From: JABCPE02 sp963530615
GTDB taxonomy: Bacteria > Bacteroidota > Bacteroidia > Flavobacteriales > Weeksellaceae
Assembly: GCA_963530615.1 (NCBI GenBank)
Contig: CAUSDX010000013.1
Location: forward strand, 1 to 33,287
Direction: 5' to 3'
Length of the DNA stretch: 33,287 nucleotides
A program made the translations under genes and the position numbers. The notes beneath the pieces were generated by a model that saw nothing but the letters and a program-made list of their open reading frames with translations, did no database searches and was not told the origin of the DNA. Shown here piece by piece: positions 15,015 to 23,913 of this stretch (positions are counted from its first letter, which is position 1; the number at the start of each line of letters is the position of its first letter).

Positions 15015-15049
15015 TAATTTTTATAATATTAAGCACAAAATAAATAAAG

Positions 15050-15823
15050 ATGATTTTACTTTCTTTTGATATAGAAGAATTTGACATGCCATTAGAGTAT
15101 AATGGAGAAATCTCTTTTGAAGAGCAAATAGATGTTTCTCGTATGGGGCTAGAAAGAATTTTGGATTTGTTAAAAAAACATAATGCTAAAGCTACTTTTT
15201 TCTCAACGGTTGTCTTTGCTGAGCAGTGTAAAGATTTAGTTAATCGCTTGTTAAGGGAAGGGCATGAGTTAGCTTCTCATACTTATTATCATTCTCAATT
15301 TGAAGTGGCGGATTTACGAAAATCAAAGGAAAGATTAGAAGAAATGTTTCTCACAGAAGTTGTTGGATTAAGAATGCCGAGAATGAGTCCTGTAGGAGAG
15401 AATGATGTATTTGATGCAGGATACATTTATAATTCATCTATAAATCCTACTTTTTTGCCAGGTAGATATAATAATTTAGGTATTTCTCGTAAATATTTTT
15501 ATCAAAAAGGAGTTTTACAGATTCCTGCTTCGGTTTCTTTATTGAGAATTCCTTTATTTTGGTTGAGTTTTCATAACTTTCCTATGTGGATTTATCAGAT
15601 TCTGGCGAAGAATGCTTTAAGGAAAGATGGGTATTTGAATATTTATTTCCATCCTTGGGAATTTGCTGAAATAAAAAATCCCAAATACCAATTGCCTAAT
15701 TTTACCACAAAAAATACAGGCGAAAAAATGGTGGCTCGTTTTGATGAATTTTTGGCTTGGCTAAAGAAAAATGGGAATACTTTTGGAACTTTTAAGGATT
15801 TTTTGGAAGGAATAAAAAATTAA
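15050..15823 (+). CDS. NodB-type polysaccharide/sugar deacetylase
   Basis: A 257-aa carbohydrate esterase 4 family protein without a signal peptide. The first motif FDIEEFD supplies the catalytic base and a metal ligand. ELASHTYYHSQF supplies the two zinc histidines (HTxxH). RMPRMSP is the third motif and YFHPWEF the C-terminal one. The lack of an export signal points to action on a cytoplasm-facing substrate such as a lipid-linked N-acetylated or N-formylated amino sugar, as ArnD and NaxD do. It ends the three-gene cassette and is followed by a terminator. Confidence 0.83.
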   Translation: MILLSFDIEEFDMPLEYNGEISFEEQIDVSRMGLERILDLLKKHNAKATFFSTVVFAEQCKDLVNRLLREGHELASHTYYHSQFEVADLRKSKERLEEMFLTEVVGLRMPRMSPVGENDVFDAGYIYNSSINPTFLPGRYNNLGISRKYFYQKGVLQIPASVSLLRIPLFWLSFHNFPMWIYQILAKNALRKDGYLNIYFHPWEFAEIKNPKYQLPNFTTKNTGEKMVARFDEFLAWLKKNGNTFGTFKDFLEGIKN

Positions 15824-15830
15824 TATTAAG

Positions 15831-15862
15831 AAGGTTATTTTTGAAAAATAGCCTTTTTTTAT
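15831..15862 (+). terminator. Rho-independent terminator after the glycosyltransferase cassette
   Basis: AAGGTTATTTT pairs with AAAATAGCCTT (11 bp with one G-U), followed directly by a run of T. Confidence 0.85.
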
Positions 15863-15937
15863 TAAATAAATATATATCAAAAAGTATAATTATTTATAAA
15901 TTAAATAAAAATAGATGTTTTTTTTAAAATAAATATG

Positions 15938-15968
15938 TTGATTTTTTAATAAAAGTTTATTAATATTG
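15938..15968 (+). promoter_or_regulatory. candidate promoter of the asparaginase-porin pair
   Basis: TTG (15938-15940) and TAATATTG (15961-15968) are 20 nt apart. The -7 element differs from TAnnTTTG by one base. The rest of the gap 15863-15987 is A/T-rich without other structure. Confidence 0.4.
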
Positions 15969-15987
15969 CAACATTAATAAATATTTT

Positions 15988-17040
15988 ATGAGAGTATTTA
16001 GAAAGATAACATTATTATGGGCAATTTTTATCGTTGTCTTAGTTTGGTCTCAAAAGCCTAAAATTAGGATTATTGCTACAGGTGGGACTATTGCGGGAGT
16101 GAGTACATCTGCTACAAAAAGTAATTATAAAGCAGGAGAAGTGGGGATTCAGCAACTCTTACTAGCTGTTCCTGAAATTAATACCATTGCAGAAGTGAGC
16201 GGAGAGCAATTGGTAAAAATAGGTTCGCAAGATATGAATGATGATGTTTGGTTAAAATTAGCAAAACGAATCAATGAATTGTTAAACAAAGAAGGATTTG
16301 ATGGAGTGGTGATTACTCATGGAACGGATACTATGGAGGAAACAGCTTATTTTCTAAATCTGACAGTTAATAGTTCTAAACCTGTTGTAATGGTAGGAGC
16401 AATGAGACCTTCTACAGGAATGAGTGCTGATGGTCCGCTAAATCTTTATAATGCAGTAGCCGTTGCCAGTGATAAAAATGCACAAAATAGAGGTGTAATG
16501 GTGGTAATGAATGATGTAGTGCTTGATGCGAAAGATGTAATTAAAACTAATACTCTTGCGGTAGAAACTTTCAAAGGAGCAAATTTTGGGAATTTAGCTT
16601 ATATCCATAATGGTAAACCTTTTTTCACGAGATTAGTTCAAAATAAGCATACAACACAATCAGTTTTTGATATTCAAAATTTGAATTCATTACCAAAAGT
16701 TGGGATTGTTTATGGGTATTCAAACGCCTCTGAATTGCCAATGAAAGCTTTGATAGATGCTAGGTTTGATGGTATAGTTTATGCCGGCGTAGGAAATGGA
16801 AATTTTTACCATAAGTTATTTGAATTAGCTGTGGATGCTCAAAAGAAAGGAATACAAATCGTAAGGTCTTCTCGTGTACCTATGGGAGCAACTACTTTAG
16901 ATGCGGAAATAGATGATGCACAATATCATTTCGTGGTATCACAAACTTTAAATCCTCAAAAAGCAAGAGTTTTATTGATGCTTTCTTTAACTAAAACCAA
17001 AGATTGGAAGCAGATTCAGCGGTATTTTAATGAATATTAA
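15988..17040 (+). CDS. ansB: exported L-asparaginase (type II)
   Basis: Hydrolyses L-asparagine to aspartate and ammonia. The 350-aa product starts with a hydrophobic segment (residues 8-20) that looks like a signal peptide, so a periplasmic location is inferred. The first catalytic threonine is Thr34 in ATGGTIAG. The second signature ITHGTDTMEETAYFL lies near residue 110, with MVGAMRPSTGMSADG and LNLYNAV following. All residues expected for activity appear present. A porin gene follows after only 19 bp, so the two probably form an operon. A glutaminase-asparaginase activity is possible. Confidence 0.92.
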   Translation: MRVFRKITLLWAIFIVVLVWSQKPKIRIIATGGTIAGVSTSATKSNYKAGEVGIQQLLLAVPEINTIAEVSGEQLVKIGSQDMNDDVWLKLAKRINELLNKEGFDGVVITHGTDTMEETAYFLNLTVNSSKPVVMVGAMRPSTGMSADGPLNLYNAVAVASDKNAQNRGVMVVMNDVVLDAKDVIKTNTLAVETFKGANFGNLAYIHNGKPFFTRLVQNKHTTQSVFDIQNLNSLPKVGIVYGYSNASELPMKALIDARFDGIVYAGVGNGNFYHKLFELAVDAQKKGIQIVRSSRVPMGATTLDAEIDDAQYHFVVSQTLNPQKARVLLMLSLTKTKDWKQIQRYFNEY

Positions 17041-17059
17041 GTTAAAATATAAGTTATAA

Positions 17060-18208
17060 ATGAAAAAAATTTTGGGAGTATCCGCTGTATTATTTATGAG
17101 CGGAATGATGATGGCTCAAGAAGATGAGCAGTGGAAAGAGCATGTTAATGTCTTAAAGGAAAAATCTGATAAATTTAATGTCTATCTTAATACTCAGACG
17201 GCTTTTGAAATGTCTGATGAAAATAAAGATAGAGAAATGGCATTGGGCTTTAAAATGAATCAGTTAAGATTAGAGTTTAGCGGAGATTTGACGGAAAAAA
17301 TTTTTTATAGATTGCGTCATCGTCTTAATAGAAATACAGGTCCTTCTTCACAAGATAATCTATCTACTGCTACGGATATGATGTATGTAGGTTTTAAAAT
17401 AAATAAAAAAGTAGCGATTACTGGTGGTAAAATAAGTCAGTCATGGGGTGGTTTTGAGTTTGATGATAATCCTATTTATGTTTATGAATATTCTGATTTT
17501 ATAAATCATATGACACCTTTTGTTATTGGAGGGTTATTAACATATATGCCTAATAAAAATCATGAATTTAATATAAATGTAACAAATTCAGGGAATAAGA
17601 AATTTAGAGAAAATTATTCTAAAGAAGATGGAACTCCTCTTGTAGGAACGGAAGATATTGTAGAAAGTAAATCTCCTTTGGCTTATATTTTTAATTGGAA
17701 TGGAAATTTATTTAATGGTATTTTACAAACTCGTTGGGCAATAGGATATGAGCAAGAAGCCAAGCATTATGGAAATACTATGATAACTTTGGGGACAAAA
17801 TTACATTTACCTAAGTTTTATATGTTCTTTGATTATATGAGAGCACATGAGGATTTGGATAAAAAAAGATATGCACAAGTAGTTGGAAGTAATGAAATAT
17901 TAAAAAATGTAATTTATAATTCTTTTATTTATCAAGCTGTATATCAGCCTAATGAGCAGTGGAATTTTATTTTAAAAGGAACTTATGATTATGCAAGGGT
18001 AGGAGATGTTCCAGCTGGAGTTTTAGATACGCATAGAAAATCTTTTGGTTATTCTATATCGGTGGAGCATATGCCATTTAAGGGACAGGATTTGAGATTT
18101 TTCTTTACTTATGTTGGTCGTAAATATAATTACAAATATCTTGATAATTTAGATAATTCTACTAATCGTTTTATGTTAGGAATGATTTATAGAATTAAAG
18201 CATTTTAA
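17060..18208 (+). CDS. outer-membrane porin (OprO/OprP-like)
   Basis: A 382-aa exported protein with a cleavable signal peptide (MKKILGVSAVLFMSGMMMAQ). The mature part is rich in alternating beta-strand patterns and aromatic girdle residues and ends in a terminal Phe, as outer-membrane barrels do. Segments such as FKMNQLRLEFSGDLTEKIFY and RLRHRLNR, and GGKISQSWGGFEFDDNP, resemble the phosphate-selective porin O/P family. Its position directly behind an exported asparaginase suggests that it admits substrates of that enzyme, but this is inference; the sequence alone does not define selectivity. Confidence 0.75.
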   Translation: MKKILGVSAVLFMSGMMMAQEDEQWKEHVNVLKEKSDKFNVYLNTQTAFEMSDENKDREMALGFKMNQLRLEFSGDLTEKIFYRLRHRLNRNTGPSSQDNLSTATDMMYVGFKINKKVAITGGKISQSWGGFEFDDNPIYVYEYSDFINHMTPFVIGGLLTYMPNKNHEFNINVTNSGNKKFRENYSKEDGTPLVGTEDIVESKSPLAYIFNWNGNLFNGILQTRWAIGYEQEAKHYGNTMITLGTKLHLPKFYMFFDYMRAHEDLDKKRYAQVVGSNEILKNVIYNSFIYQAVYQPNEQWNFILKGTYDYARVGDVPAGVLDTHRKSFGYSISVEHMPFKGQDLRFFFTYVGRKYNYKYLDNLDNSTNRFMLGMIYRIKAF

Positions 18209-18213
18209 TATTA

Positions 18214-18247
18214 AAAAAGAGCATAACTATTTGATATGCTCTTTTTA
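18214..18247. terminator. bidirectional terminator between the porin gene and the lolD-like gene
   Basis: AAAAAGAGCATA pairs with TATGCTCTTTTT around an 8-nt loop. It serves both convergent genes. Confidence 0.85.
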
Positions 18248-18259
18248 ATTTTTTGTAAA

Positions 18260-18928
18260 TCACAAGATTATACCATCTTTCATTACTAATTTTCTATCGG
18301 TGCTATCCGCTAAAATAAGGTTATGGGTAATGATAACGAATGTCTGATTATATTTATCTCTTAAATCAAAAAAAAGTTGATGAAGAGAATCAGCGTTTTT
18401 AGAATCTAAGTTTCCTGTAGGTTCATCCGCAAAAATTATTTTAGGAGAATGAATCAATGCTCTGATAACTGCAACTCTCTGGGCTTCTCCTCCTGATAAG
18501 TTTTTAGGTTTATGATGCCTTCTATCTATAACATTCAATTCTTCAAAAAGTTGGTACGCTTTATTTTCAAAATCTTTCGGATTTTTTCCTGCAATTCTTA
18601 TAGGAAGCATGACATTTTCTATGGCTGTAAATTCAGGAAGAAGTTGATGATGCTGAAAAACAAACCCAATATTTGTATTTCTAAATTTAGATAACTGGAT
18701 ATCATTCATTTTTAGAAAAGATTCTCCCGCTATTAAAATTTCCGTATGTTTGTTTTGAATATCTGTCGGTAAATCTAATGTTCCTAAAATTTGTAACAAT
18801 GTAGATTTTCCAGCTCCAGATTCTCCAACTATAGAAACTACTTCTCCTTGATTTATTTCTAAATTTACTCCTTTTAGAACCTCTAAGTCCCCATAAGATT
18901 TGAAAATATTTTTCGCTTGAATAATCAT
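18260..18928 (-). CDS. lolD: ABC transporter ATP-binding protein, LolD-like
   Basis: A 222-aa ATPase of the MacB/LolD group. Walker A is GESGAGKSTLLQ, the Q-loop is FVFQHHQLLPEFTAIENV, the signature is LSGGEAQRVAVIRAL, Walker B is IIFADEPTGNLD and the H-loop is VIITHN. LolD energises release of lipoproteins from the inner membrane by LolCE. The membrane partner is not adjacent, so lolD is the best match by length and motif but other members of the group cannot be ruled out. It lies 53 bp downstream of rpoD on the same strand, behind a terminator. Confidence 0.82.
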   Translation of the reverse strand: MIIQAKNIFKSYGDLEVLKGVNLEINQGEVVSIVGESGAGKSTLLQILGTLDLPTDIQNKHTEILIAGESFLKMNDIQLSKFRNTNIGFVFQHHQLLPEFTAIENVMLPIRIAGKNPKDFENKAYQLFEELNVIDRRHHKPKNLSGGEAQRVAVIRALIHSPKIIFADEPTGNLDSKNADSLHQLFFDLRDKYNQTFVIITHNLILADSTDRKLVMKDGIIL

Positions 18929-18947
18929 ATCATGTTATAGTATAAGT

Positions 18948-18976
18948 AAAAACTTCCCCATTATGAAGAAGTTTTT
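18948..18976 (-). terminator. terminator after rpoD
   Basis: AAAAACTTC (18948-18956) pairs with GAAGTTTTT (18968-18976). On the minus strand it ends in a T run. It sits just upstream of the lolD-like gene, which may be reached by read-through or by a promoter I cannot identify. Confidence 0.7.
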
Positions 18977-18981
18977 ATTGA

Positions 18982-19848
18982 TTATTTTCCTAAATAAGAT
19001 TTAAGAATTTTGCTTCTGCTATTGTGTTTTAATCTTTTTATGGCCTTTTCTTTTATTTGTCTAACTCTTTCTCTTGTTAGGTCAAAAGTTTCTCCTATTT
19101 CTTCTAAAGTCATGGGATGTTTTCCATTTAATCCAAAATAAAGTCTTACCAAATCGGCTTCTCTCGGTGTGAGGGTTTGTAAAGCTCTTTCAATTTCTAT
19201 TTGTAAAGATTCCAACATTAATTCTTTATCTGGACTAGGAGACTCTCCTGAACGCAAAACATCATATAAGTTAGAATCCTCTCCTTCGACTAATGGAGCA
19301 TCCATGGAAAGGTGTCTTCCAGATTGCTTCATGGATTCCTTTACATCTTCTTCACTCATATCCAAGACCTCTGCCAATTCTTCAGGGGAAGGTGATCGTT
19401 CATTTTCTTGTTCTAATTGAGCATAAGCTTTGTTGATTTTATTGATAGAACCAATCTTATTTAACGGAAGTCTTACAATTCTTGATTGTTCTGCTAAAGC
19501 TTGGAGTATAGATTGTCTAATCCACCATACGGCATAAGAAATAAACTTAAAACCTCTGGTTTCATCATATCTTTTTGCTGCCTTCATTAGCCCTAAATTA
19601 CCTTCATTGATAAGATCTGGTAAAGAAAGTCCTTGATTTTGATATTGCTTAGATACAGAAACTACAAATCTAAGATTGGCTTTAATCAATTTTTCTAGTG
19701 CTACTTTGTCTCCATTTCTAATTTTTTGAGCCAATACTACTTCTTCATCAGCTGTAATTAACTCTACTTTTCCAATTTCCTGTAAGTATTTATCTAGTGA
19801 TGCGGTTTCTCTATTGGTTACCTGTTTTGTGATTTTTAATTGTCTCAT
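18982..19848 (-). CDS. rpoD: primary RNA polymerase sigma factor (sigma-70/sigma-A)
   Basis: A 288-aa housekeeping sigma factor of the short Bacteroidota type, without region 1.1. Region 1.2 includes SLDKYLQEIGKVELITADEE. Region 2 has NLRFVVSVSKQYQNQG and FISYAVWWIRQSI, region 3 follows, and region 4 ends in MTLEEIGETFDLTRERVRQI with an HTH. This is the factor that recognises the TTTG and TAnnTTTG promoter elements seen across this window. A strong terminator follows it. The roughly 100-bp upstream gap shows no clear consensus promoter. Confidence 0.96.
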   Translation of the reverse strand: MRQLKITKQVTNRETASLDKYLQEIGKVELITADEEVVLAQKIRNGDKVALEKLIKANLRFVVSVSKQYQNQGLSLPDLINEGNLGLMKAAKRYDETRGFKFISYAVWWIRQSILQALAEQSRIVRLPLNKIGSINKINKAYAQLEQENERSPSPEELAEVLDMSEEDVKESMKQSGRHLSMDAPLVEGEDSNLYDVLRSGESPSPDKELMLESLQIEIERALQTLTPREADLVRLYFGLNGKHPMTLEEIGETFDLTRERVRQIKEKAIKRLKHNSRSKILKSYLGK

Positions 19849-19949
19849 TTTTTAGTCAACATTTTATAATCAATTTATTATATGAAATAATTGTGCCAAA
19901 AATTGTAAAAAATATTCAATTAATTTCTAATAAATAGTGATATTTTTAA

Positions 19950-20528
19950 TTATTTAACTTTTTCTACTTCTGTAAAAAGTTTTTCTGCAATTTCAGCAAT
20001 TTCTCCTACACCATTAATTTCCACATACTTACCTTGTTTTTTGTAAAGTTCTGCAACTTCGGCAGTCTTAGCGTAGTATTCTTTTATTCTATTTTTAATA
20101 ATATCTTCATTAGAATCATCTGTTCTACCACTTGTTTTTCCTCTTTCTAAAAGTCTTTTTACTAAAATTTCATCTTCTACTACAAGAGATAGACAAATGT
20201 CTATTTGAGAATTTAGAACATCTTTTACAATATTCTCCAAAGCATCTGTTTGGAAAGCAGTCCTAGGAAATCCATCAAAAATAAATCCTTGTGTTTTGGT
20301 AGGTTTTCTCAACTCCTCTATCAGCATATCTATGGTTACTTGGTCTGGCACAAGTTCTCCTTTATCCATATAAGATTTTGCTAATTTTCCTAATTCTGTT
20401 TCATTTTTAATATTGAAACGGAATAAATCTCCTGTTGAAATTTGTTTTAGATTAAATCTATTGATAAGATTTTGAGCTTGAGTGCCTTTTCCACTTCCTG
20501 GAGGGCCAAATAATACTATGTTGATCAT
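19950..20528 (-). CDS. adk: adenylate kinase
   Basis: Interconverts ATP plus AMP and two ADP, balancing adenine nucleotides. The 192-aa protein has the P-loop GPPGSGKGTQ, the AMP-binding STGDLFR and the FDGFPRT motif. The LID is the short form (ERGKTSGRTDDSNED) with no zinc-binding cysteines, which explains the short length. It lies 60 bp downstream of hpt with no clear promoter between, so the two purine genes are likely co-transcribed. Confidence 0.96.
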   Translation of the reverse strand: MINIVLFGPPGSGKGTQAQNLINRFNLKQISTGDLFRFNIKNETELGKLAKSYMDKGELVPDQVTIDMLIEELRKPTKTQGFIFDGFPRTAFQTDALENIVKDVLNSQIDICLSLVVEDEILVKRLLERGKTSGRTDDSNEDIIKNRIKEYYAKTAEVAELYKKQGKYVEINGVGEIAEIAEKLFTEVEKVK

Positions 20529-20588
20529 GATTTAATAGATGCTTTGTGGTAGTAAATTATAATTTATTTTATTTATAGTTCTTGTATT

Positions 20589-21146
20589 TTAATGGTTGAT
20601 TCTCCCTTCTTCTAATTGATAAAGATTAGGAAGGTTTCTACCCAATTCATCATAGTCTAAGCCATAGCCTAAAACAAATTTATTAGGAATTTCTTTCGCT
20701 ACATAATCAACTTTAAAGTCTTTCTTAAAAACTTCAGGTTTTAGAAGTAGTGAGGCTACTTTGAGAGATTTAGGTCTATGAGTGCTTTCAAAATATTTGA
20801 ATAAACTTTCCAATGTATTTCCTGTATCTACAATATCTTCCATTAAGATGATGTGTCTTCCTTTGACATCTTTGGTGAGTTCCATCTTTTTTTGGACAAT
20901 TCCTGTAGATTCTAAACCTCCGTTATAAGAACTAACTTGTAAAAAAGCAATTTCACAATTTCCGGGGTAATATTTTAGGAAATCAGAAAAAAACATTACA
21001 ACACCATTCAAAACCCCTACAAACACAGGTGTTTCATTTTTATAATCTTCATAAACTTTCAGAGCAAGTTTTTTAATTACTTCTTGAAGCTCATCATGGG
21101 TAAGATAGGGAACAAAAGTTTTGTCGTGAATTTTAATACTACTCAT
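20589..21146 (-). CDS. hpt: hypoxanthine phosphoribosyltransferase
   Basis: Purine salvage enzyme converting hypoxanthine or guanine plus PRPP into IMP or GMP. The 185-aa product carries the PRPP-binding motif IILMEDIVDTGNTLESL and the base-contact region VDYVAKEIPNKFVLGYGLDY. It is divergent from purA, which uses IMP to begin AMP synthesis, and precedes adk, so purine genes are grouped here. A -7 element TAATTTTG lies 16 nt upstream. Confidence 0.95.
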   Translation of the reverse strand: MSSIKIHDKTFVPYLTHDELQEVIKKLALKVYEDYKNETPVFVGVLNGVVMFFSDFLKYYPGNCEIAFLQVSSYNGGLESTGIVQKKMELTKDVKGRHIILMEDIVDTGNTLESLFKYFESTHRPKSLKVASLLLKPEVFKKDFKVDYVAKEIPNKFVLGYGLDYDELGRNLPNLYQLEEGRINH

Positions 21147-21162
21147 ATTTTATTACAAAATA

Positions 21163-21170
21163 CAAAATTA
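21163..21170 (-). promoter_or_regulatory. -7 promoter element for hpt-adk
   Basis: The minus strand reads TAATTTTG, matching TAnnTTTG, 16 nt before the hpt ATG. No purine-riboswitch-like structure was recognised in the hpt-purA gap. Confidence 0.5.
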
Positions 21171-21232
21171 CTAAAAAATATTGAAAAAATATACTAAATA
21201 AGATAAAATTAATACAAATAAATTGATCAATA

Positions 21233-21264
21233 TTTGGCTCAAAAATAATTAAAGTTTATTTTTG
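21233..21264 (+). promoter_or_regulatory. promoter of purA-glyA
   Basis: TTTG (21233-21236), a 20-nt spacer and TATTTTTG (21257-21264) match the Bacteroidota consensus. The ATG follows after 31 nt. Confidence 0.65.
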
Positions 21265-21295
21265 TATCACTAATAATTTTTAAGAAACAATAATT

Positions 21296-22582
21296 ATGTC
21301 AACTTATGTCGTCGTAGGTCTTCAGTATGGAGATGAAGGCAAAGGAAAAATCACCGATGTTCTTTCGGCAAAATCAGATTATGTAGTTCGCTACCAAGGT
21401 GGAAATAATGCAGGACACACTGTTTATGTAGGAGATGAGAAATTTGTATTGCACCTTTTGCCTTCTGGAGTTTTACAGTGTAAAGGAAAGTGTATTATAG
21501 CTAATGGAGTAGTAGTAGACCCGAAAGCTTTTATTACTGAAATAGAAACATTAGAGCAAAAAGGAGGGAAAACAGATCACATTTTCATCAGTAGAAGAGC
21601 TCATGTGATTATGCCTTATCATATACTTTTAGATACTTACAGAGAAGAAGAGCAAGGTGGTGTTCAAATAGGAACTACGAAAAAAGGAATTGGTCCTTGC
21701 TATGAAGATAAAATTGCAAGAGTAGGGATTAGAATGATTGACTTGCTCAATCCTGAAATTTTAAGAGAAAAAATAGAGAAAAATCTAAAAATTAAAAATG
21801 CTCTTTTTGAAAAATATTTTGAAAAACCAATTTTAGATGTTGAAAGTATTTATCAAGAGTATTTAAAAATAGGAGAGAGGCTGAAAGAAAGGATTGTGGA
21901 TACAGAATTAGAACTGAATGAAGCTATCAAAGATGGAAAAAATATTCTTTTTGAAGGTGCTCAAGCTCTAATGCTAGATATAGATTTTGGTACTTATCCT
22001 TATGTAACTTCGTCATCTCCTTCTACAGGTGGTGTTTGTGCAGGGGCGGGGGTGCCACCTACTGCGTTAGAAAATCTTATAGGTGTAGCAAAAGCATATA
22101 CTACAAGAGTAGGAAATGGACCTTTTCCTACAGAATTAGACAATGATTTAGGTGAAAAAATCAGACAAGTAGGAGGGGAGTTTGGTGCTACAACAGGAAG
22201 ACCAAGAAGAACAGGGTGGCTAGATTTAGTTTCTTTAAAACATGCTTGTATGATTAATGGAATCAATAATTTAGTGATTACCAAATTAGATGTTTTAACA
22301 GGGTTAGAAACCTTAAAAATAGCTACAAGATATAAAACAGAAGATGGTAAGATTATAGATTATTTTACTTCTTCTACTACTAAATTATATCAATATGAAC
22401 CAGTTTATGAAGAGTTGAAAGGATGGAAAGAAGATATAACTATGGCCAGAAGTTATGATGAACTTCCTAAAAATGCTCAAAAATATATAGAGTTTATTGA
22501 AGAATACTTGGGGATTAATGTTTATTTAGTATCTGTAGGACCAGAAAGAAATCAGAATATTATTAGAAAAGAATTATTTTAG
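21296..22582 (+). CDS. purA: adenylosuccinate synthetase
   Basis: Catalyses GTP-dependent addition of aspartate to IMP, the first committed step to AMP. The 428-aa protein is full length. The N-terminal GLQYGDEGKGKITD signature, the IMP/GTP-site GGNNAGHT, the active-site GTTKKGIGPCYEDK and FEGAQALMLDIDFGTYPYVT are all present. GTTGRPRRTGW lies near residue 300. The gene is divergent from hpt-adk, and glyA follows closely, so purA-glyA probably form one transcript supplying purine and one-carbon units. Confidence 0.97.
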   Translation: MSTYVVVGLQYGDEGKGKITDVLSAKSDYVVRYQGGNNAGHTVYVGDEKFVLHLLPSGVLQCKGKCIIANGVVVDPKAFITEIETLEQKGGKTDHIFISRRAHVIMPYHILLDTYREEEQGGVQIGTTKKGIGPCYEDKIARVGIRMIDLLNPEILREKIEKNLKIKNALFEKYFEKPILDVESIYQEYLKIGERLKERIVDTELELNEAIKDGKNILFEGAQALMLDIDFGTYPYVTSSSPSTGGVCAGAGVPPTALENLIGVAKAYTTRVGNGPFPTELDNDLGEKIRQVGGEFGATTGRPRRTGWLDLVSLKHACMINGINNLVITKLDVLTGLETLKIATRYKTEDGKIIDYFTSSTTKLYQYEPVYEELKGWKEDITMARSYDELPKNAQKYIEFIEEYLGINVYLVSVGPERNQNIIRKELF

Positions 22583-22609
22583 AATTATTATATTTTGTTA
22601 TTTTTTGAT

Positions 22610-23878
22610 ATGGGAGGTATTATTTTCAATTTAATAGAAAAAGAAAAACAAAGGCAAATAAATGGAATAGAGCTTATTGCTTCGGAGAACTTCGTGTCGA
22701 ATGAAGTTATGAAAGCAATGGGAAGTGTGTTGACTAATAAATATGCAGAAGGTTATCCAGGCAGAAGATATTATGGAGGGTGTGAGGTAGTAGATGAAAT
22801 AGAGCAGTTAGCCATTAATAGAGCCAAAGAGTTATTTGAGGTAGAGTATGTGAATGTTCAGCCACATTCTGGATCACAAGCAAATGCTGCAGTTTATTTA
22901 TCCGTTCTAAAACCAGGAGATAAGGTGATGGGCATGGATTTGTCCATGGGAGGACATTTGACGCATGGTTCACATGTTAATTTTTCTGGAATAACTTATA
23001 ATCCAGTATTTTATGGAGTTGATAAGGAGTCTGGAATGATTGATTATCAACAGATGAGAGAAATAGCTTTAAAAGAAAAGCCCAAGATGATAATAGCAGG
23101 TTTTTCAGCTTATTCTAGAGATTTAGATTATGCTAAATTTCGTGAAGTAGCAGATGAAGTGGGAGCCACTCTCTGGGCAGATATTGCCCATCCTGCAGGA
23201 CTAGTTGCTAAAAAATTATTGAATTCTCCTTTTAAACATTGTCATATTGTAACGACAACTACCCATAAAACTTTAAGAGGTCCAAGAGGAGGAATGATTA
23301 TGTTGGGTAAAGATTATGAAAATCCATACGGACATAAAACACCAAAAGGAGAGACTAAAATGATGAGTGCAGTTTTAGATGCATCAGTTTTTCCAGGTAT
23401 TCAAGGAGGTCCATTAGAACATGTGATAGCAGGTAAAGCGGTTACTTATGGAGAAGCTCTTGATAAGAAGTTTGAAATTTATGCTAAACAGGTGATAGCA
23501 AATGCTAAAGCTTTGGCTAAGGCAATGATAGATAGAGGTTATAATATTGTGAGTGGAGGAACGGACAATCATTTAATGCTCATAGACCTTAGAAATAAAG
23601 GTGTGAATGGAAAAGAAACAGAAAAAGCCTTAGTAAAGGCTGACATTACATGTAATAAAAATATGGTTCCTTATGATGATAAGTCGCCATTTATTACTTC
23701 TGGTATAAGATTGGGAACTGCCGCAATCACTACAAGGGGATTAAAAGAGGCTGAAATGGAAATTATCGCAGATTTAATCAATGAAGTGATTATTAATATT
23801 GATAATGAGCAAGTATTATCGGCAGTAAGAAGTAAAGTTAATGATTTGATGAAGGATAGAGCTTTATTTAATGCTTAA
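22610..23878 (+). CDS. glyA: serine hydroxymethyltransferase
   Basis: PLP enzyme converting serine and tetrahydrofolate to glycine and 5,10-methylene-tetrahydrofolate. The sequence has GIELIASENFVS near the N terminus, NKYAEGYPGRRYYGG, and the PLP-lysine motif TTTTHKTLRGPRGG. A TTG at 22595 opens the frame, but the ATG at 22610 (MGGIIFNLIEKEKQRQ, 422 aa) aligns better with the usual N terminus. It follows purA after 27 bp. A hairpin terminator directly before recX ends the transcript. Confidence 0.96.
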   Translation: MGGIIFNLIEKEKQRQINGIELIASENFVSNEVMKAMGSVLTNKYAEGYPGRRYYGGCEVVDEIEQLAINRAKELFEVEYVNVQPHSGSQANAAVYLSVLKPGDKVMGMDLSMGGHLTHGSHVNFSGITYNPVFYGVDKESGMIDYQQMREIALKEKPKMIIAGFSAYSRDLDYAKFREVADEVGATLWADIAHPAGLVAKKLLNSPFKHCHIVTTTTHKTLRGPRGGMIMLGKDYENPYGHKTPKGETKMMSAVLDASVFPGIQGGPLEHVIAGKAVTYGEALDKKFEIYAKQVIANAKALAKAMIDRGYNIVSGGTDNHLMLIDLRNKGVNGKETEKALVKADITCNKNMVPYDDKSPFITSGIRLGTAAITTRGLKEAEMEIIADLINEVIINIDNEQVLSAVRSKVNDLMKDRALFNA

Positions 23879-23905
23879 TTTATTCAATGTTTGAACTTAA
23901 CAAGT

Positions 23906-23913
23906 TACTTTTG
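23906..23913 (+). promoter_or_regulatory. -7 promoter element for recX, overlapping a terminator
   Basis: TACTTTTG matches TAnnTTTG. A TTTG at 23890-23893 is only 12 nt upstream, shorter than usual. The last three bases overlap the 5' arm of the terminator hairpin that follows. Confidence 0.5.

Noticed and set aside
21471..21483. TTTAC-AGT-GTAAA inside purA, similar to the XRE operator
   Set aside because: The spacer is 3 bp rather than 4 and the site lies within a coding sequence, so it is unlikely to be an operator.
22000..22284. A 94-codon open frame antisense to purA
   Set aside because: It lies inside a complete, well-conserved gene and its product looks like no protein family. It is a shadow of the purA coding sequence; the same holds for other antisense frames over glyA, typA and the aminopeptidase gene.
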